The notes under the pieces were generated by a model. The model was not told the origin of the DNA and did not search any database. It saw only the letters and a list, made by a program, of their open reading frames with translations. The translations under genes were made by a program, and so were the position numbers. Positions 9,333-20,702 of a stretch of 64,000 nt of DNA are shown one piece after another; positions within the stretch are counted from its first letter, which is position 1; the number at the start of each line of letters is the position of its first letter. The stretch is taken from contig OZ024892.1 in the NCBI GenBank assembly GCA_964017195.1, positions 16,108,071 to 16,172,070 on the forward strand. Direction: 5' to 3'. The stretch is from Siderastrea radians. Its lineage: Eukaryota > Cnidaria > Anthozoa > Scleractinia > Rhizangiidae.

Positions 9333-10640
9333 ATATACCTGCTAATCCCTGTCGATCATCTGATGCTACTTTTGGTCTGCAAGTGCTTGTTATTCATGTG
9401 CACGTGCCATTCTGGATTGTGTCACGTGCGTTCTCCCCGTGGTCTCATGAGCAAGTATGTGTATGATACTGGAGGACTACAAATCAAGATGGTCGGAAAC
9501 ATGTTCGTACAAGAAACAAGTGGCTCTTGGTTCGCACCATTAAAAAATAGCATTGACTTGAAGAAAGCCATTTATTAACAGAATTCATAACTTAACCAGG
9601 AAGGAAAAATATGAAAGTGTATTTCTCTTGGATGGAATCACGAAAGTTGCCACCACAGATGGTCTGATTTTCAGATAGATAAAGCAAACAAACAAAAAAA
9701 CAAACAAACGAACAAGTGCTGTTTTTATTTATGAACAACAAAATCCTTTTAATTAAATTTATGCCAGATATTGTGGTATTGAGGTGTGTATGAAATGTTT
9801 TATCTATTAAGACAGACGGACAGTGACTTAGTCTATACATGCAAGTGAGTGAACAACGAGGTGTGTGTGCGTGTCATGGAGGGTCTGGTGATTTTTTTTG
9901 TTATGGGGGGTTGGTGAATATAGTCAGTTATAATGGTGTTGTTAAACAACCAGGCATCATTCTTCAGGCACTCGTATCATATTGTAATTTACCTACTGTT
10001 AATAATACAACCTAGTTAATAAATGAGAAAATTGAATTGATTCATCTTTGAGTCTGTCTAAGGAAAACTGAATGTGCAAAGCGTAAAGGCTGGTTCACAC
10101 GTGCGGCGTTAACACAAGCACAAGCAAACACACGTGTAAACTACCATAACGCAAACGGAAGCGCCGACACAAGAAATGGAAAAATTTACATTTGCTTGTG
10201 CTTCTGTTTGCATTTCACACGTGTGAAGTGGGGCAACGCAATCGCAAGGAGGAAGATACTCGTTCCATGCTTCCACGGTTGAAGTTGAAATCAAGATGGC
10301 GTCCTCGGAACGCTACGAAAAGGCAACCTCAGCTTACCGCAGAGAGAGAAAGGATTGGGTTTTCCTTGACGGCGATCTGAATGAATGCGTAGACATAATT
10401 ATATTACTTACCGAAAGTGACACAATACAGTTTGAAGGTCCCATTTCTGCCTTTAGTTAGTATAATCGTTACTTGGTGTTAGAATGTATATGCTACCTTG
10501 AGTTTCGTAATTTGTTCCTTGTGAACTCTTCCCGTAATAATAGTACGTTTATAACCTATCGCGAAATCATAAGTTAAGAATACGTCTTGTTAGCCTTCTC
10601 CCTTCAGAACAACATGATTTGGAAATACTTCCAATGCCAT
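9333..10640. other. Non-coding, MTR 3' flank with a palindromic repeat
   Basis: AATAAA signals occur around 10019. Bases 10090-10230 hold an imperfect inverted repeat with TTCACACGTG ends (GGCTGGTTCACACGTG on the left, TTTCACACGTGTGAAG on the right), suggesting a small DNA element. Confidence 0.45.
10296..10460 (+). CDS. Small ORF of unknown function (54 aa)
   Basis: The ATG-initiated frame begins MASSERYEKATSAYRRERKD and contains WVFLDGDLNECVDIIILL before a stop. It has a helical, charged composition and starts just downstream of the CACGTG palindrome. It could be the remnant first exon of a DNA transposon gene or a chance frame. No domain is recognised and there is no splice support. Confidence 0.2.
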   Translation: MASSERYEKATSAYRRERKDWVFLDGDLNECVDIIILLTESDTIQFEGPISAFS

Positions 10641-10647
10641 TGTTATT

Positions 10648-10770
10648 ACAGGGTCGTAACGAGGTATATTTTTTCGTGACTGATCCCATTTTTTCACCCC
10701 AAATTTTGATCCCTGATCCCAAAATCGCTGGAGAATTCGATCCCTGATCCCGCAAAAATTTGTCGATCCC
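10648..10770 (+). repeat. GATCCC-rich dispersed repeat
   Basis: The copy begins CAGGGTCGTAACGAGGTATA and continues with several GATCCCTGATCCC-type units. An inverted copy with the same end is at 19205-19372 and a short one at 6118-6165. It is non-coding. Confidence 0.75.
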
Positions 10771-10779
10771 ACGTAGGAC

Positions 10780-11490
10780 AAACTCTCAAAGTTATTTTTC
10801 TTTGATGTCAATTTCAACATTTAACATAGGATTGCAATCACTACTGACGACGATACTTTTTATCTATCATTAAGCTACAAGATACTGTTCAAAGGTGCTT
10901 ATCTCTGTTACCTGAATTAAATTGACCTCCCATGTCACATTCTCTGTTAGACCTCCTCCACTGTATAACTTAACGCTTCTCAATCGGCGCTTGAAAGGTA
11001 CGCTCACACGTCGAGTCTAGTTTCGAATACCCCTTTTACTTAATTAACAATCGAAACAAACGGATATGATACTGCCCGATTGATGGCCTCTCGTAATCGG
11101 GTTTTTGTTCTTTGCTATAATTCATTCTACTCATGTTCCTCTGTAGAGAAGGGGGTGAGGGGAGGAATAGGTGATTGTGAAAATCTAAGTACACTTTCAA
11201 GATGACAATTCATCGCTGAAAACATTTGTATTAAGTGAAAATTAAATTGAATTACTACTTTACTACAACTGCTACCACACTAATTACCAAAGAAATTGCT
11301 AGAGATCCGTCGCCTAAATGATAATTTTTTTCTTCCGAGACAACCAGTCATCTTAATTTCAACACAGTATTCTAGAGGATCCTGTTATTAGTAACTATTC
11401 CACTTCTCAAAACCTAATTTACGGATGGAAAAAATGGAAAACTCGAAAACTTTGCTCAAAATGCAATCCTTAGATAACTTTAAATCATTG
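10780..11490. other. No gene recognised
   Basis: AT-rich DNA at the 3' side of the long minus-strand pseudogene. I saw no motif or repeat pairing. Confidence 0.4.
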
Positions 11491-14400
11491 TCACACCAGA
11501 TATCTTGTAACTCTCCGGCCAGATCTGCTATGCCCAGCTTCAAAGCGCGACGGTTGATCATCCTCGTCTTCTTGATCGTCATCAACTGCTCCTTCTGCAT
11601 CACTACTTTCTGAGTCACTTTCGTTCGAACCGTTAGCCAAGTTTTTCAGGCGCTGCTCCTCGTTTCTGCTTAGGAGGTACTTTTCACCATCTTGGACAAC
11701 CGATGCAATATCTAGTATACACTGAGGTGGGTTCTTGTCATCCTCATCACCAACAATACAAATGAGTGGACCTTCCTCTGACGGCTCTAGCCAGTTAATT
11801 TGCATGGTGCATTCAAGGATTACCATCATTGCTGCGATGAAGATCCTCGCGAAGGAGCTCGAGTGCCAGGAAAAAGGGCTCCAGATAACGTTTCCAGTTG
11901 TGTTTCACAGCAACCACATCTCCCTTTGAAAACAGTACGAGGCGAGTGTCAATCGTCGGAGTTGCTTCTGCTTGTTCCTCGTCCAAATTTCCTAGTTCCT
12001 CGATCATGTCAGGAACAGAGTCAGTTCCAGGAGAAACAACTCGTCGCATCATGCTTAGAGCCAGAGGCGAAGTTCCAGCCCTTTCCTTCGTTTTATCCCT
12101 GACTCTCTGCTGCCGAACACCTCGCCCAAATTCTGTGGCAAATACCCGCAATTCTCTTGCTTCAACTCGCAAAACGTCATTTTCGGTACTATCTTCTTCC
12201 CTAAAATTCTCTTGCCTTTTCCTTGCGCGGTCATAAAGCCATTCAGGCTCCATTTTGTTGATTTTCCTTTCAGTGTAATGGCTCTGACGTCCAGTATACA
12301 TTGAGAATGAAGAGTTATATATCTTCTGAACAGACTCTATAAGGCAACTTGGTCTACGAGTGGCATAATCAAGCATGTCTGGAGTCGGACGACTGGGAGT
12401 TCTCATTCCCGCAAAGAAATGTTCCACAAACAGCGTCGTAAAACTTGAAAAGCAGATGTCCTCTGCAATATGGTGCAGGTTCTTTTCACAAAGGAAGGAC
12501 TTTAATTTCTGAAATGACGAATGTAGCATTTCAAGCGAGTCCCTTGTAGGTTTTGTAAATGCGAGATCGGGGCCTTGTGGACACCTTCGCCCTGTACGAA
12601 AATACGCGTTCCTTTCAATGTCTTTCATTACATCTGCAGCTTCCTTGAGAATATTCAAATCATCTTCCAAACTAACTTCAACGTTTGCCTTTCTCGATAG
12701 TTCTTCTTCAAGCTGAAAGAGTTTGATAAAGGGCCCCAATTTCTCTCCGAGAAACTTGTAGGCTTTTAAGCTTGATATTAATCTGATGGCTTGATTGCCC
12801 GTGTCGCAAACAAAGATTGATTCACCATGTGAAACGAGAGCCGATGGCGACTGAAAACGAACTGTAAATCCGTCTTGCATTCCCGTGCTGCCTCCCAGTG
12901 ATTGACTTATTTTGCCTTCACTGAAAAAGTTTACCGAATGGTCATGAGACTCAGAAAAAACTAGCTTCTCTTTTGTTTTTGTGATGCCAAGAATAACTGA
13001 GGGATTTCTTTCAACAACATTAGTTAGTTCAAAAGAGTCACTTCCACCATGGATACATCTAATTCCTTGATTGTGCATTGAATCAAGGAGCCCCTCCGGA
13101 GCATCATAATTACACAGCGGTTGGCCGTGGCTTAAAGGATACAGAATCTCGAATCAAGCGTTGTAAGGCTTTTGTTGACTGTCGAAATCAAACTGAGAAA
13201 CTTTGAAGATTGTCTTCTTGTCAAAGCTGAGCGAGAGAATTGAAGTGTTGATACCAAGCTGCTCATTTTCAGTTCCAGGTTTGGTAGTGAGAGAAACTAG
13301 TCCCCCAACTTCGGTCAATTCTACTGGTGACCAGAAAGACACATCGTGTACGTGCACTTTTCCAGAAGGACTGGTTTTCCGTGAAGCCTGTGCTTGATCG
13401 GGCTGAGCATCTTCGTCGTTGGTCTCGAGCTGTAAAAGTGCACGACTTTTGTTCAGCATTTGTTTGATGTCAATAATTTTCAGACCAGACTTGCCTGCGC
13501 CGACTAGTACTATCAGATGATCACCCATGATTAAAATTCCTTGGGGGTTACAAATTCCGTTTTGGGGGCCAGCAATTACAATAGTGCAGACGGGGTTGTG
13601 CAAATTTGCCATAAATATGCTTGACTTCTTTTTGTCACATATAAACAAAAGGCTGTATCTGGGAGAAAATGCCATCGCAGTTGGAAACTTCAGCGCGCGT
13701 TCAGCAGGATTCTGACGCCAATATCGATATTGTTCAGGAATAAGTGTTGCAACTACTGGGTCGTCAGGTAATGTATTTAACAACTGTTGGCGAAAAAGGG
13801 TAACTGCGGTTGTCATGTTCATTTAATCCTTGTTACGCAAACAGCAACGAGGAAGCTGTCTGGTTATTGGTTTGGAAATATCCTCATTAGCCTCCCCTCT
13901 GGCACTGCTTAACAACTTGAGACTAGATATTCACCCACGAATGTCCAGTAATTGAACAGGGAACTTCGTACCAATTTCAAAACGTGTGGAGGATCTGGAA
14001 TAGGTACTTTCTGGTTATGCTCCTAAAGGGACGACATGTGAGCTCTCTGGGCAGCTTCAGAGTCAGAGACCCAGGAGATTTCGTGCATACGCAAGCATGG
14101 AATGCCATCGAGTTGACAAAGTCTGCATTTTCGCCGTAGCGTTTCCGTTGATTCGTAACCAACACTGCTGCATTCCTCGCAAATATCACTTTCCTCATCA
14201 CATATGCTGCATGTAACAACACATTTAGATGAGCTCAAAATACAATTTTTGCAGGCTTGTAACAGTTCCTCAGTCTTGCAATCGTAAATCTTGATCTTGT
14301 TAGAACCTCCCTTGCAGGACCGATAGAAGCAGCCAACTGGAAATGAAACTAGTCCGTCAATACTTGCTATTCGAAACTCTTGCGCCTCACAGACGAAGTC

Positions 14401-15937
14401 GACGGATTTTAGATATTTAATGATGTCCTCGTTAGATTCTGTTACACAAATCCTTCACCTGGCCAATTGATAGAAATGGAGGATCTTCCAAACCTACGAT
14501 TCTATGGAGCTGAGGGGAATATCTCAATGCTGGTTTAAGTTGCATCCCGTCTGTTGACTTATTTACCAGGAAGACTTGCAAGTCGGTTTTCTCTGGCTCA
14601 ACTGCTTTAACTTTAAAATCCAGAAGGAGGTCAATGGCTGTCAAAATCTCCTCCTTATAGGCTGTGCTGTGGAAGGTTGGAGCGGGACTTCTCTTGGAGA
14701 TGGTGTTTGGGTGTGCAAATGCTAGGTTTCGATTTTCCACATACTCCCTTAAGGAACATGAGCCTTGTTTTCCTTTTCCAGCACCGCCTTTTCCCCTTGA
14801 AACTTGGTCAAAGTCTTATATTTCTCACAAAAACTGGTCAATCTTCCCTTATTGAAAGACTCCCATAGGAAAGAATGAGTCTCTTGGTAAAAGACGTGAA
14901 CTTTGCTGAGAGCGTCTGCGGCTGTGGTAAAGAAGAGAAGAGCCGACGCTTCATCTATGTTCTCCATTGAAGTGACCACCTCAACTCGTTTTTGCGTGTC
15001 AGCAGATTTCCGCAATTCCTCATAAGAATTCCAAGGTTTAACTAATTTCTTCACGTCACCCAATAATTCACGAAACATCTGACTATCTGCAGATGGTCGT
15101 TCCGATAATAATTTTATTATGCCATCAACCTTAGACAAAATATCTTGGGGCATGCTGTAAAGTTCACGAATTGGCTCCCAGATTTCGTCATCTCCCCGGT
15201 CAGATATTCTTTCAAACGATGCCAGAAGATTTTTTTTCAGCTTTGCAACGCGGGTTCCCATTGCCCACAGAGTGAAGTGGTATTAACGTGTCGCTTAATA
15301 TTTCCTATCCGTCTTGGCCCGTTTAATGCACCAGTTTGGCCACCCAAACACTTGAATTTATTTCCCGGGATGATTTCAACAGACGGAAACGTCTTCTTGA
15401 CCCGTTCTGAGAAGTCTAAATCAGCTTTACTGGGATCATTTGCAAGCTTCCCCCCTGTGACTGGGCATGAAGGGATTGGCTGTTTCTCCAGCTCGTTACT
15501 TCGGGAAGAGAGTTTGCTACGATGTAAAGTTTATTCATATCAAAGTGGTTGACATAGTCCGCATAATTCTTTTGAAATCTTCTCATACAAAAAGTAAAAT
15601 CCTCTTCTCTCACAATGGGCATCACTTCGAACCAGTCATGGTAATAAATCCTGATTGAAAACATGCTACAGTAAGCCTTTTTGATATTTTCTGCGCATTC
15701 TTCTAAAGAGGGAGCCGTTGGTTCCAATTTCAGTTCCAAGGTTCTCTTCGCGTCAGCTGAGAACAACCCAGACACTGATGGAGGCCATTTTAGTAGCTTA
15801 ATGTGCATCGTAAAGTTGGTTGTTTCTACTGCAATGACAAATATCCGCAAAATACAGTTCCTACAAGGATCCTTTGTCATTTGAATACTGCGGTATATGT
15901 AATATACCGTGACTTTCGCTGTGTATGTTATAGACAA
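11491..15937 (-). pseudogene. NHL beta-propeller / transposase-like multidomain pseudogene (intronless, many frameshifts)
   Basis: About 4.4 kb of nearly continuous minus-strand coding sequence is broken by roughly eight frameshifts or stops (near 15450, 15270, 14760, 14445, 14030, 13860, 13140 and 11820). In order it holds: an N-terminal region (15937-15416); a helical region (15261-14749) ahead of STDGMQLKPALRYSPQLHRI, a DG-x-L/I-K-P strand pattern like RNase H-fold transposases; a Cys-rich putative zinc-binding stretch (14350-14020: CKNC, CSICDEESDICEEC, CRLC); NHL-like repeats (FICDKKKSSIFMANLHNP at about 13600 and SIFVCDTGNQAIRLI at about 12800); a C-terminal VEHFFAGMRTPSRPTPDMLD segment; an acidic tail; and SRSGRRVTR at the end. 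The gene is intronless, so it is either a single-exon mobile gene or a retrocopy. Transposase homology is inferred from pattern only; the NHL call is firmer. It cannot make a full-length protein as sequenced. Confidence 0.7.
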
Positions 15938-16040
15938 CTATCAGTAAAGATTTTATGGCAAACGCTTTGAGAATGTGTACAGCCGGTTACTGAGCACTGC
16001 GATTATACAGGATTCAGTTTTTGTTTATAAACTATTTTCA

Positions 16041-16186
16041 ATTAAATGTAAAGAAGATCCTTGCAGTTATTAACGCAACTTATGCGGTTGCGAAAAGAAA
16101 GTCTCGAAAAAATCAGGCTTGCCGGGATTCGAACCCTGACCTCTGCGATACCGGTGAAGCGCTCTAACCAATTGAGCTAACAAGCC
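16041..16186 (-). mobile_element. tRNA-derived SINE (minus strand)
   Basis: The tRNA-like head occupies 16116-16186. Read on the minus strand it starts GGCTTGTTAGCTCAATTGG (A box) and ends with GGTTCGAATCCCGGC (B box). The acceptor ends pair (GGCTTG with CAAGCC). The anticodon stem is mismatched and the loop lacks T33, so it is not a functional tRNA. The body (16041-16115) contains the AGCCTGA/TCAGGCT tail and TTGCGTTAATAACTGC, and is repeated at 16290-16369. Confidence 0.8.
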
Positions 16187-16289
16187 AACTGGGAGCTGGT
16201 CATTAAATTGGTTCGTAATATACCCGGGAAAGATGAAGATGAAATTATGAATATATGAAATTCATATATTTGAACTGCGGAATGAAGAA

Positions 16290-16369
16290 TTAAATGTAAA
16301 GAAGATCATCGCAGTTATTAACGCAACTTATGCGGTTGCGAAAAGAAAGCCTGAAAAAATCAGGCTTGC
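16290..16369 (-). mobile_element. SINE 3' body, second partial copy
   Basis: Nearly identical to 16041-16120 (ATTAAATGTAAAGAAGATC, then GCGGTTGCGAAAAGAAAG), in the same orientation and lacking the tRNA head. Confidence 0.75.
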
Positions 16370-16399
16370 ATTTCAATTGCATTGCAATTCTATTACAAT

Positions 16400-17069
16400 A
16401 TCACAGTTTACAGCTAACAGTTAGTGTACTTGTCAGCGAGGGCAATCAATACATGATCGATAGACAAATTAATCACTTGTTCATCCCTAAAAAAAAAGAG
16501 GCTTAAGATGTAAATATACCTGGATAGTGCACACCATTGAGTACTGAATCAGTGAAAAAGTTTCAAAACCTTTACCTCTAAGCAGTTGATTGTTCACTCC
16601 TGCGAACAGTAAATTGCTCTATTGAACTTTGTGTATTTAATTCTGTATTTCGTCGTCTTGCCCCTTCCCTGTTTCAAAATGCACAACATATGTAAGGGTT
16701 ATTTTTAGGCAACGAGGGGATATGTGAGGCTTATTTTTCACATGGGCGGGGTATCAACTGTGGCGTAAAACAATAGGAAACACGCTTTTCTTCGTTCTTC
16801 GTTTTTCCGGACTCACACTAAACAATAGCAAAAAGGTTCCGAAAGACGCACTGGGGTTTCCACATTGTAAAAATTTATAATAAACAGGTTGGTTTTTTTT
16901 TGTTTTTGATACGCCGACCAAAACAACCAATGTGCGTGCCAAACAAGCTTTACAATAGATTAAAGATTCCGAAAATACGCACTGGGATTTTGTAATTGCC
17001 TAATAGTACTGACAACTTTGACAAATTTGCAACCACTTTTTTCACCACATTACTACAACGAGGTTAGAA
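16400..17069. other. No gene recognised
   Basis: AT-rich spacer. A sequence like CCGAAAGACGCACTGGGGTTTC recurs at about 16837 and, as CCGAAAATACGCACTGGGATT, at 16969, suggesting a degenerate direct repeat of about 130 bp. Confidence 0.35.
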
Positions 17070-17462
17070 ATGAGTGATTCCGAGGAAGACATTTTCCTTA
17101 CGCAAAGCAGTTTTAATGGTTCAATAAATTCCGGCAATGACTTAGAGGATTTCCTAGGGGACTACGAAAACGCCCAGTTCAGCATTGAAGAGGTAACAGA
17201 AGGGTTGTTTAGCTTCAACCAGGCGGATAAGTATGAAGAAGTCTCAATCGGCAGCGTTGACAAGGAGGCTGAAACAAAAGAGAAGTAAACGTCGAAGAGG
17301 GATATCATCGTCGTAGATGACAAAGAGCTGCTGGCCAGGAACAGTGAAAGGATCCCAAAGAACACTAAAAAGGTAACCTTTTGGTGTTTGAATGTGGTTT
17401 TGTTTGTCAGTGCGTGTAATGCGATGCGTGTGGGTGTGCTGCGAGGGGAATATTACTTTTAA
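17070..17462 (+). pseudogene. KIAA1958/Crypton-like N-terminal fragment with in-frame stop
   Basis: The frame begins MSDSEEDIFLTQSSF in an acidic N-terminus and stops at TAA (17286-17288). Exactly the same frame then stays open to 17460 and reads ELLARNSERIPKNTKKVTFW. The IPKNTK-x-x-x-W pattern marks the start of the tyrosine-recombinase-like DUF3504 region found in KIAA1958/QRICH-type and Crypton-derived proteins. The catalytic recombinase residues are absent. The frame may instead splice at AAG|GTAACC (17372-17374). Family assignment rests on one motif, so alternatives remain open. A disabled or partial mobile-derived gene is the simplest reading. Confidence 0.5.
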
Positions 17463-17513
17463 TATTCCCCTAGGGGATTATCAACGCTAATATTCCCCTA
17501 GGGGAATATTAGA
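17440..17513. repeat. Cluster of CCCCTAGGGG palindromes
   Basis: AATATTCCCCTAGGGGAATATT occurs as a perfect palindrome (17489-17510). Partial copies lie just upstream at 17440-17476. Confidence 0.8.
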
Positions 17514-18249
17514 ATATCTGCCCCGCTCTCCCCTGTTACAATCAAAGGCGCCCCCAGCTTTTCAGACAGTTGATAATTAGCGGGGTTTATTTAATATAAT
17601 CATCCTGGAAGAGCAAAGGAAAACGGGCCATGTGAAAAATAAGCAGGATCAAAACGTGACTAAGGATAGGCAAAAGGGCGTGCTTCGCTAATGGGCGGGG
17701 GCTTGGGGGAGTTTTTATTATGTACTATGCAGTTTAACAGAATTGAAACTGGGATTCGACAATTACAAGCTTTTTATAATATTTCAACCTGTCATGCGTA
17801 ATACGTGTAATTACCTTTTCTCGGGTGAAGAACTGGACGATGAAGAGGATCTAAATTCAATAGAAAGAGATATAAAACAGATATAAGGCTTGAAGTCGCT
17901 ACAGACAAATAGTATCCTTTGAATACCCCTTCTCCTTTCTCCAAAAAACCCTAACGCCATCACACTTTGTCCCTTTTATTTGGGATGAAAAAAAACTCTA
18001 ACGAAACTAAGCCTCAAGCAATAAATTCGACTAAGTTTGGTAATTGATTGGTTCAATTACTGAAGCTCATCATTCAAGGTCAAGTCCATCATATCTGACA
18101 TATCTCGAATAATCACATGGAAATTGTCACTAAATATTGATGGTGTACGTCTATAGCAAACGAGTCTCCGACACCCAAACTAATAAAACTACTGAAATAT
18201 TTCTGTCAGGTCTTGGAATAAAATGGTTCACAAATGGACAACAACATTA
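17514..18249. other. No gene recognised
   Basis: Any 3' exons of the RS-domain gene should lie here on the minus strand. I saw no RS-rich frame with splice signals. Confidence 0.35.
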
Positions 18250-18904
18250 AATCCTAACCTTGCTCTCATTGTCCTTTCACGTGATCTGTTGACGCGATCG
18301 CGACTACGATAGCGGTGCCTTGGAGATCGTGACCTGGACAAGTACGACAAGCCAATGTCAAACAGGCGTTACTTTGCCCAGCGCGACATGAGATATAACA
18401 GATACAAATTTGTAATAAGCGTGCGCGAGAGACTATAAGCAGTCTATTCTTTGAAAAAGGGGAACATTTCAATAGTGGTTTAAAGAAATATGCATAACTC
18501 CTGTTGTACTAGTGTTTGTTTTCTTTTTTCAGTGAACAGATTTTGTGCTATCAAATGTCCAGACGTGATTCATTGTTATGGCATGTTATGGCTGGTCGTT
18601 TACAATTTTTCCAGAGATACTCAGTGTATTCATGCCTTATATGTATAATATGGTCTAAAACAGAGACATCCGTGTTAAGGTGCACTCAAGAATCGTACTT
18701 ACCTGCTTGGTGAGTGCAAGAGCTTCGCTTGTGGCGCTTGGTTGACGGGGAATGGGAACGTGATCTGGAAAGTGGATAGTTTGTGAAATTAAATTTGGCA
18801 GAAAATGCTTTTGATCTTAACAAGCACAAAAACGGTATATCAGAATTAAAATCGCTTTACCTTCGAAGAGAGTGATCGTCCTTCCTCTTCTTCTTTTTGC
18901 CCAT
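18250..18904 (-). CDS. RS-domain protein, partial (5' exons)
   Basis: Exon 1 (18904-18861) starts MGKKKKRKDDHSLR and ends at a GTAAAG donor. Exon 2 (18764-18703) reads SRSHSPSTKRHKRSS and ends at GTAAGT. A third candidate exon begins at 18333 after CCAG and in one frame reads SRSPRHRYRSRDRVNRSRER, a strong arginine/serine dipeptide pattern typical of splicing-factor RS domains. Exon 2 ends in phase 1, whereas the RS frame of exon 3 needs phase 2. Either a small exon is missing between them or an indel has broken the gene. In the directly spliced frame, exon 3 reads HDLQGTAIVV and stops. No RNA-recognition motif is visible. The specific SR-related protein cannot be identified. Confidence 0.5.
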
Positions 18905-19204
18905 GTTTGTGTTAAGGAAACTACGGTGGCTCAAGTGTAGAAAACGCAGTACAAAGCGTACAGATCGAGAGTCAAACGGGTCAACATGTGGGTAAAAGGC
19001 CACAGTAATCACATATCACGATTTACTAAGCGTCATGCAGCGTAAGACAACAGCCAAACCCATGACCAATGACTGCGTGACAAAAATATACTCAGCAGTA
19101 CCGACTTTGTACTGACCGGTACCGGAAGCCGATTACCTGTTGGTACATGGCCAAATACTCTAAAAAAAAATCAAAATCCATGTGAAAAAAAAAATTTAAA
19201 ATTA

Positions 19205-19372
19205 TCTGTGGGATCTAGGAGAGCCTGATCGATCCCTGATTCCATTAAAAACACTGCTGATCCCGATCCCACGGCTTGTGATCCCGGATCCCAGGGCTGT
19301 GATCCCTGATCCCACTCCTATTTAGACCTTTGATCCCTGATCCCATATACCTCGTTACGACCCTGTTATTAG
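19205..19372 (-). repeat. GATCCC-rich dispersed repeat, inverted copy
   Basis: It contains multiple GATCCCTGATCCC-like units and ends ATACCTCGTTACGACCCTG, the reverse complement of the start of the 10648 copy. Confidence 0.8.
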
Positions 19373-19654
19373 CTGAGGAATGACTCCAGATGTCCATTCC
19401 ATAAACGATATACTCTTTTGTAGATAATCTTCAATTACCACACTCAACAAACGTCTTCGTATTGTTAAAACAATCCATTCAATAATTCGCCAACGGACAA
19501 AAAACGCAAAAACACGCTGTGGCAATGTAGAATTCCATTTTAACTCACGCCTGCAAGTTAAGACATACAAGAATATTATGCAATCAAAACCGGAAATCGA
19601 ATGGTTACAAACACAAGCAGAATAAATTATTTTCCCTAAGCTATACCCGCTTCA

Positions 19655-20062
19655 AATACATTATGGACGGTGCCTCCTTTTGTTACTGCGCATACGTTCT
19701 GCGCATCTCGGGATATTCGGTTTTCTTAAGGAATTTGCCGCTAATACAACAATATTTTCGAGCGATTTTTGGCTCTGTAGAAAAAGGAGATCTTGGCAAG
19801 GGCTATCAGAATCCAAAAAGAAAATTGGGGGTAACCACGCATTTTTCAGAGATAATTGAGCTTAAATTTGGAAAGAAATTGGCATACATTCTTTGTATTT
19901 TAACGCTTTTTTAGAATTATGGTTTCATAATTATCTTTTAAAAATGCGTGGTTACCCACATTTTTTCTTTCTGGTTTCCAATAACCGTTGCTAAGAACTA
20001 CTTTTCCCCGTAGTCATAACCTTTGCAAAAATACATCTGTATTAGGAGGCACCGCCCTTAAA
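19655..20062. mobile_element. MITE with GGCGGTGCCTCC termini
   Basis: The left end (GACGGTGCCTCCTTTTG at 19663) faces AGGAGGCACCGCCC near 20045. Internally GGGGTAACCACGCATTTTT faces AAAAATGCGTGGTTACCC. The open frame at 19663-19914 is part of the palindrome and not a gene. Confidence 0.8.
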
Positions 20063-20520
20063 AGCCTTATTATTATCACATTGTTTTTATTTTCCTGGTT
20101 CACCAAACACAAACCAACTTGAGCGCAAGCGCGTAAAACTTCACCTTTCACACGTTCAAGTACAATCATTGGACTTCAACATTAGACATCAATCTAAAAA
20201 TATTACTGCGCGTGAACTCGTTGATAAACGACACAAATCAGCAGGAATCCCATAATGGATGACCCAAGTTATCTAATACATCACCGCCTCAAAATAACGA
20301 AAATATCTTCGAACAGGCCTAAAGACACAGCGAAGATTCTCTTTTGGGAATACCGCGCAGCCCACGAACAACACCGAAACAACACGACTGCGGCTCATGG
20401 AAATAACCACAGAAATGTATGGCACGGCTCACATAATCTCTTGGTTACTATTACAACCACGAGATAAAAAGAAAGTTCAACTGTCGTAAAGGCCAAAACT
20501 GATACTTACTATGCGTTTGT
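20063..20520. other. No gene recognised
   Basis: Spacer between two MITEs. One 70-codon frame (20255-20467) has low-complexity T/N/H content and no motif. Confidence 0.35.
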
Positions 20521-20521
20521 A

Positions 20522-20702
20522 TTAGACTGCGAATAGTCTCTAATTTTGGCGATAGCGATCGTGGGGCGGGCGAAAATACACACACGCGCGCGCGAAATTT
20601 TCCTCGTGTCGCGTCTCCCCGAAATTTCGCGCGCGCGTGCGTGTATTTTCGCCTGCCCCACGATCGCTATCGCCAAAATTAGTGGCTACTCGCAGTCTAC
20701 GT
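20522..20702. mobile_element. Palindromic MITE rich in CGCGCG
   Basis: Arms 20522-20610 and 20618-20702 are inverted copies: TAATTTTGGCGATAGCGATC faces GATCGCTATCGCCAAAATTA, and the CACGCGCGCGCGAAATTT blocks also match. Ends read AGACTGCGAATAG and CTACTCGCAGTCT. It is non-coding. Confidence 0.9.

Noticed and set aside
16116..16186. Functional tRNA gene on the minus strand
   Set aside because: The anticodon stem is mismatched, T33 is missing, and the tail is duplicated nearby as a SINE body.
19663..19914. 83-codon ORF
   Set aside because: It lies wholly inside a palindromic MITE.
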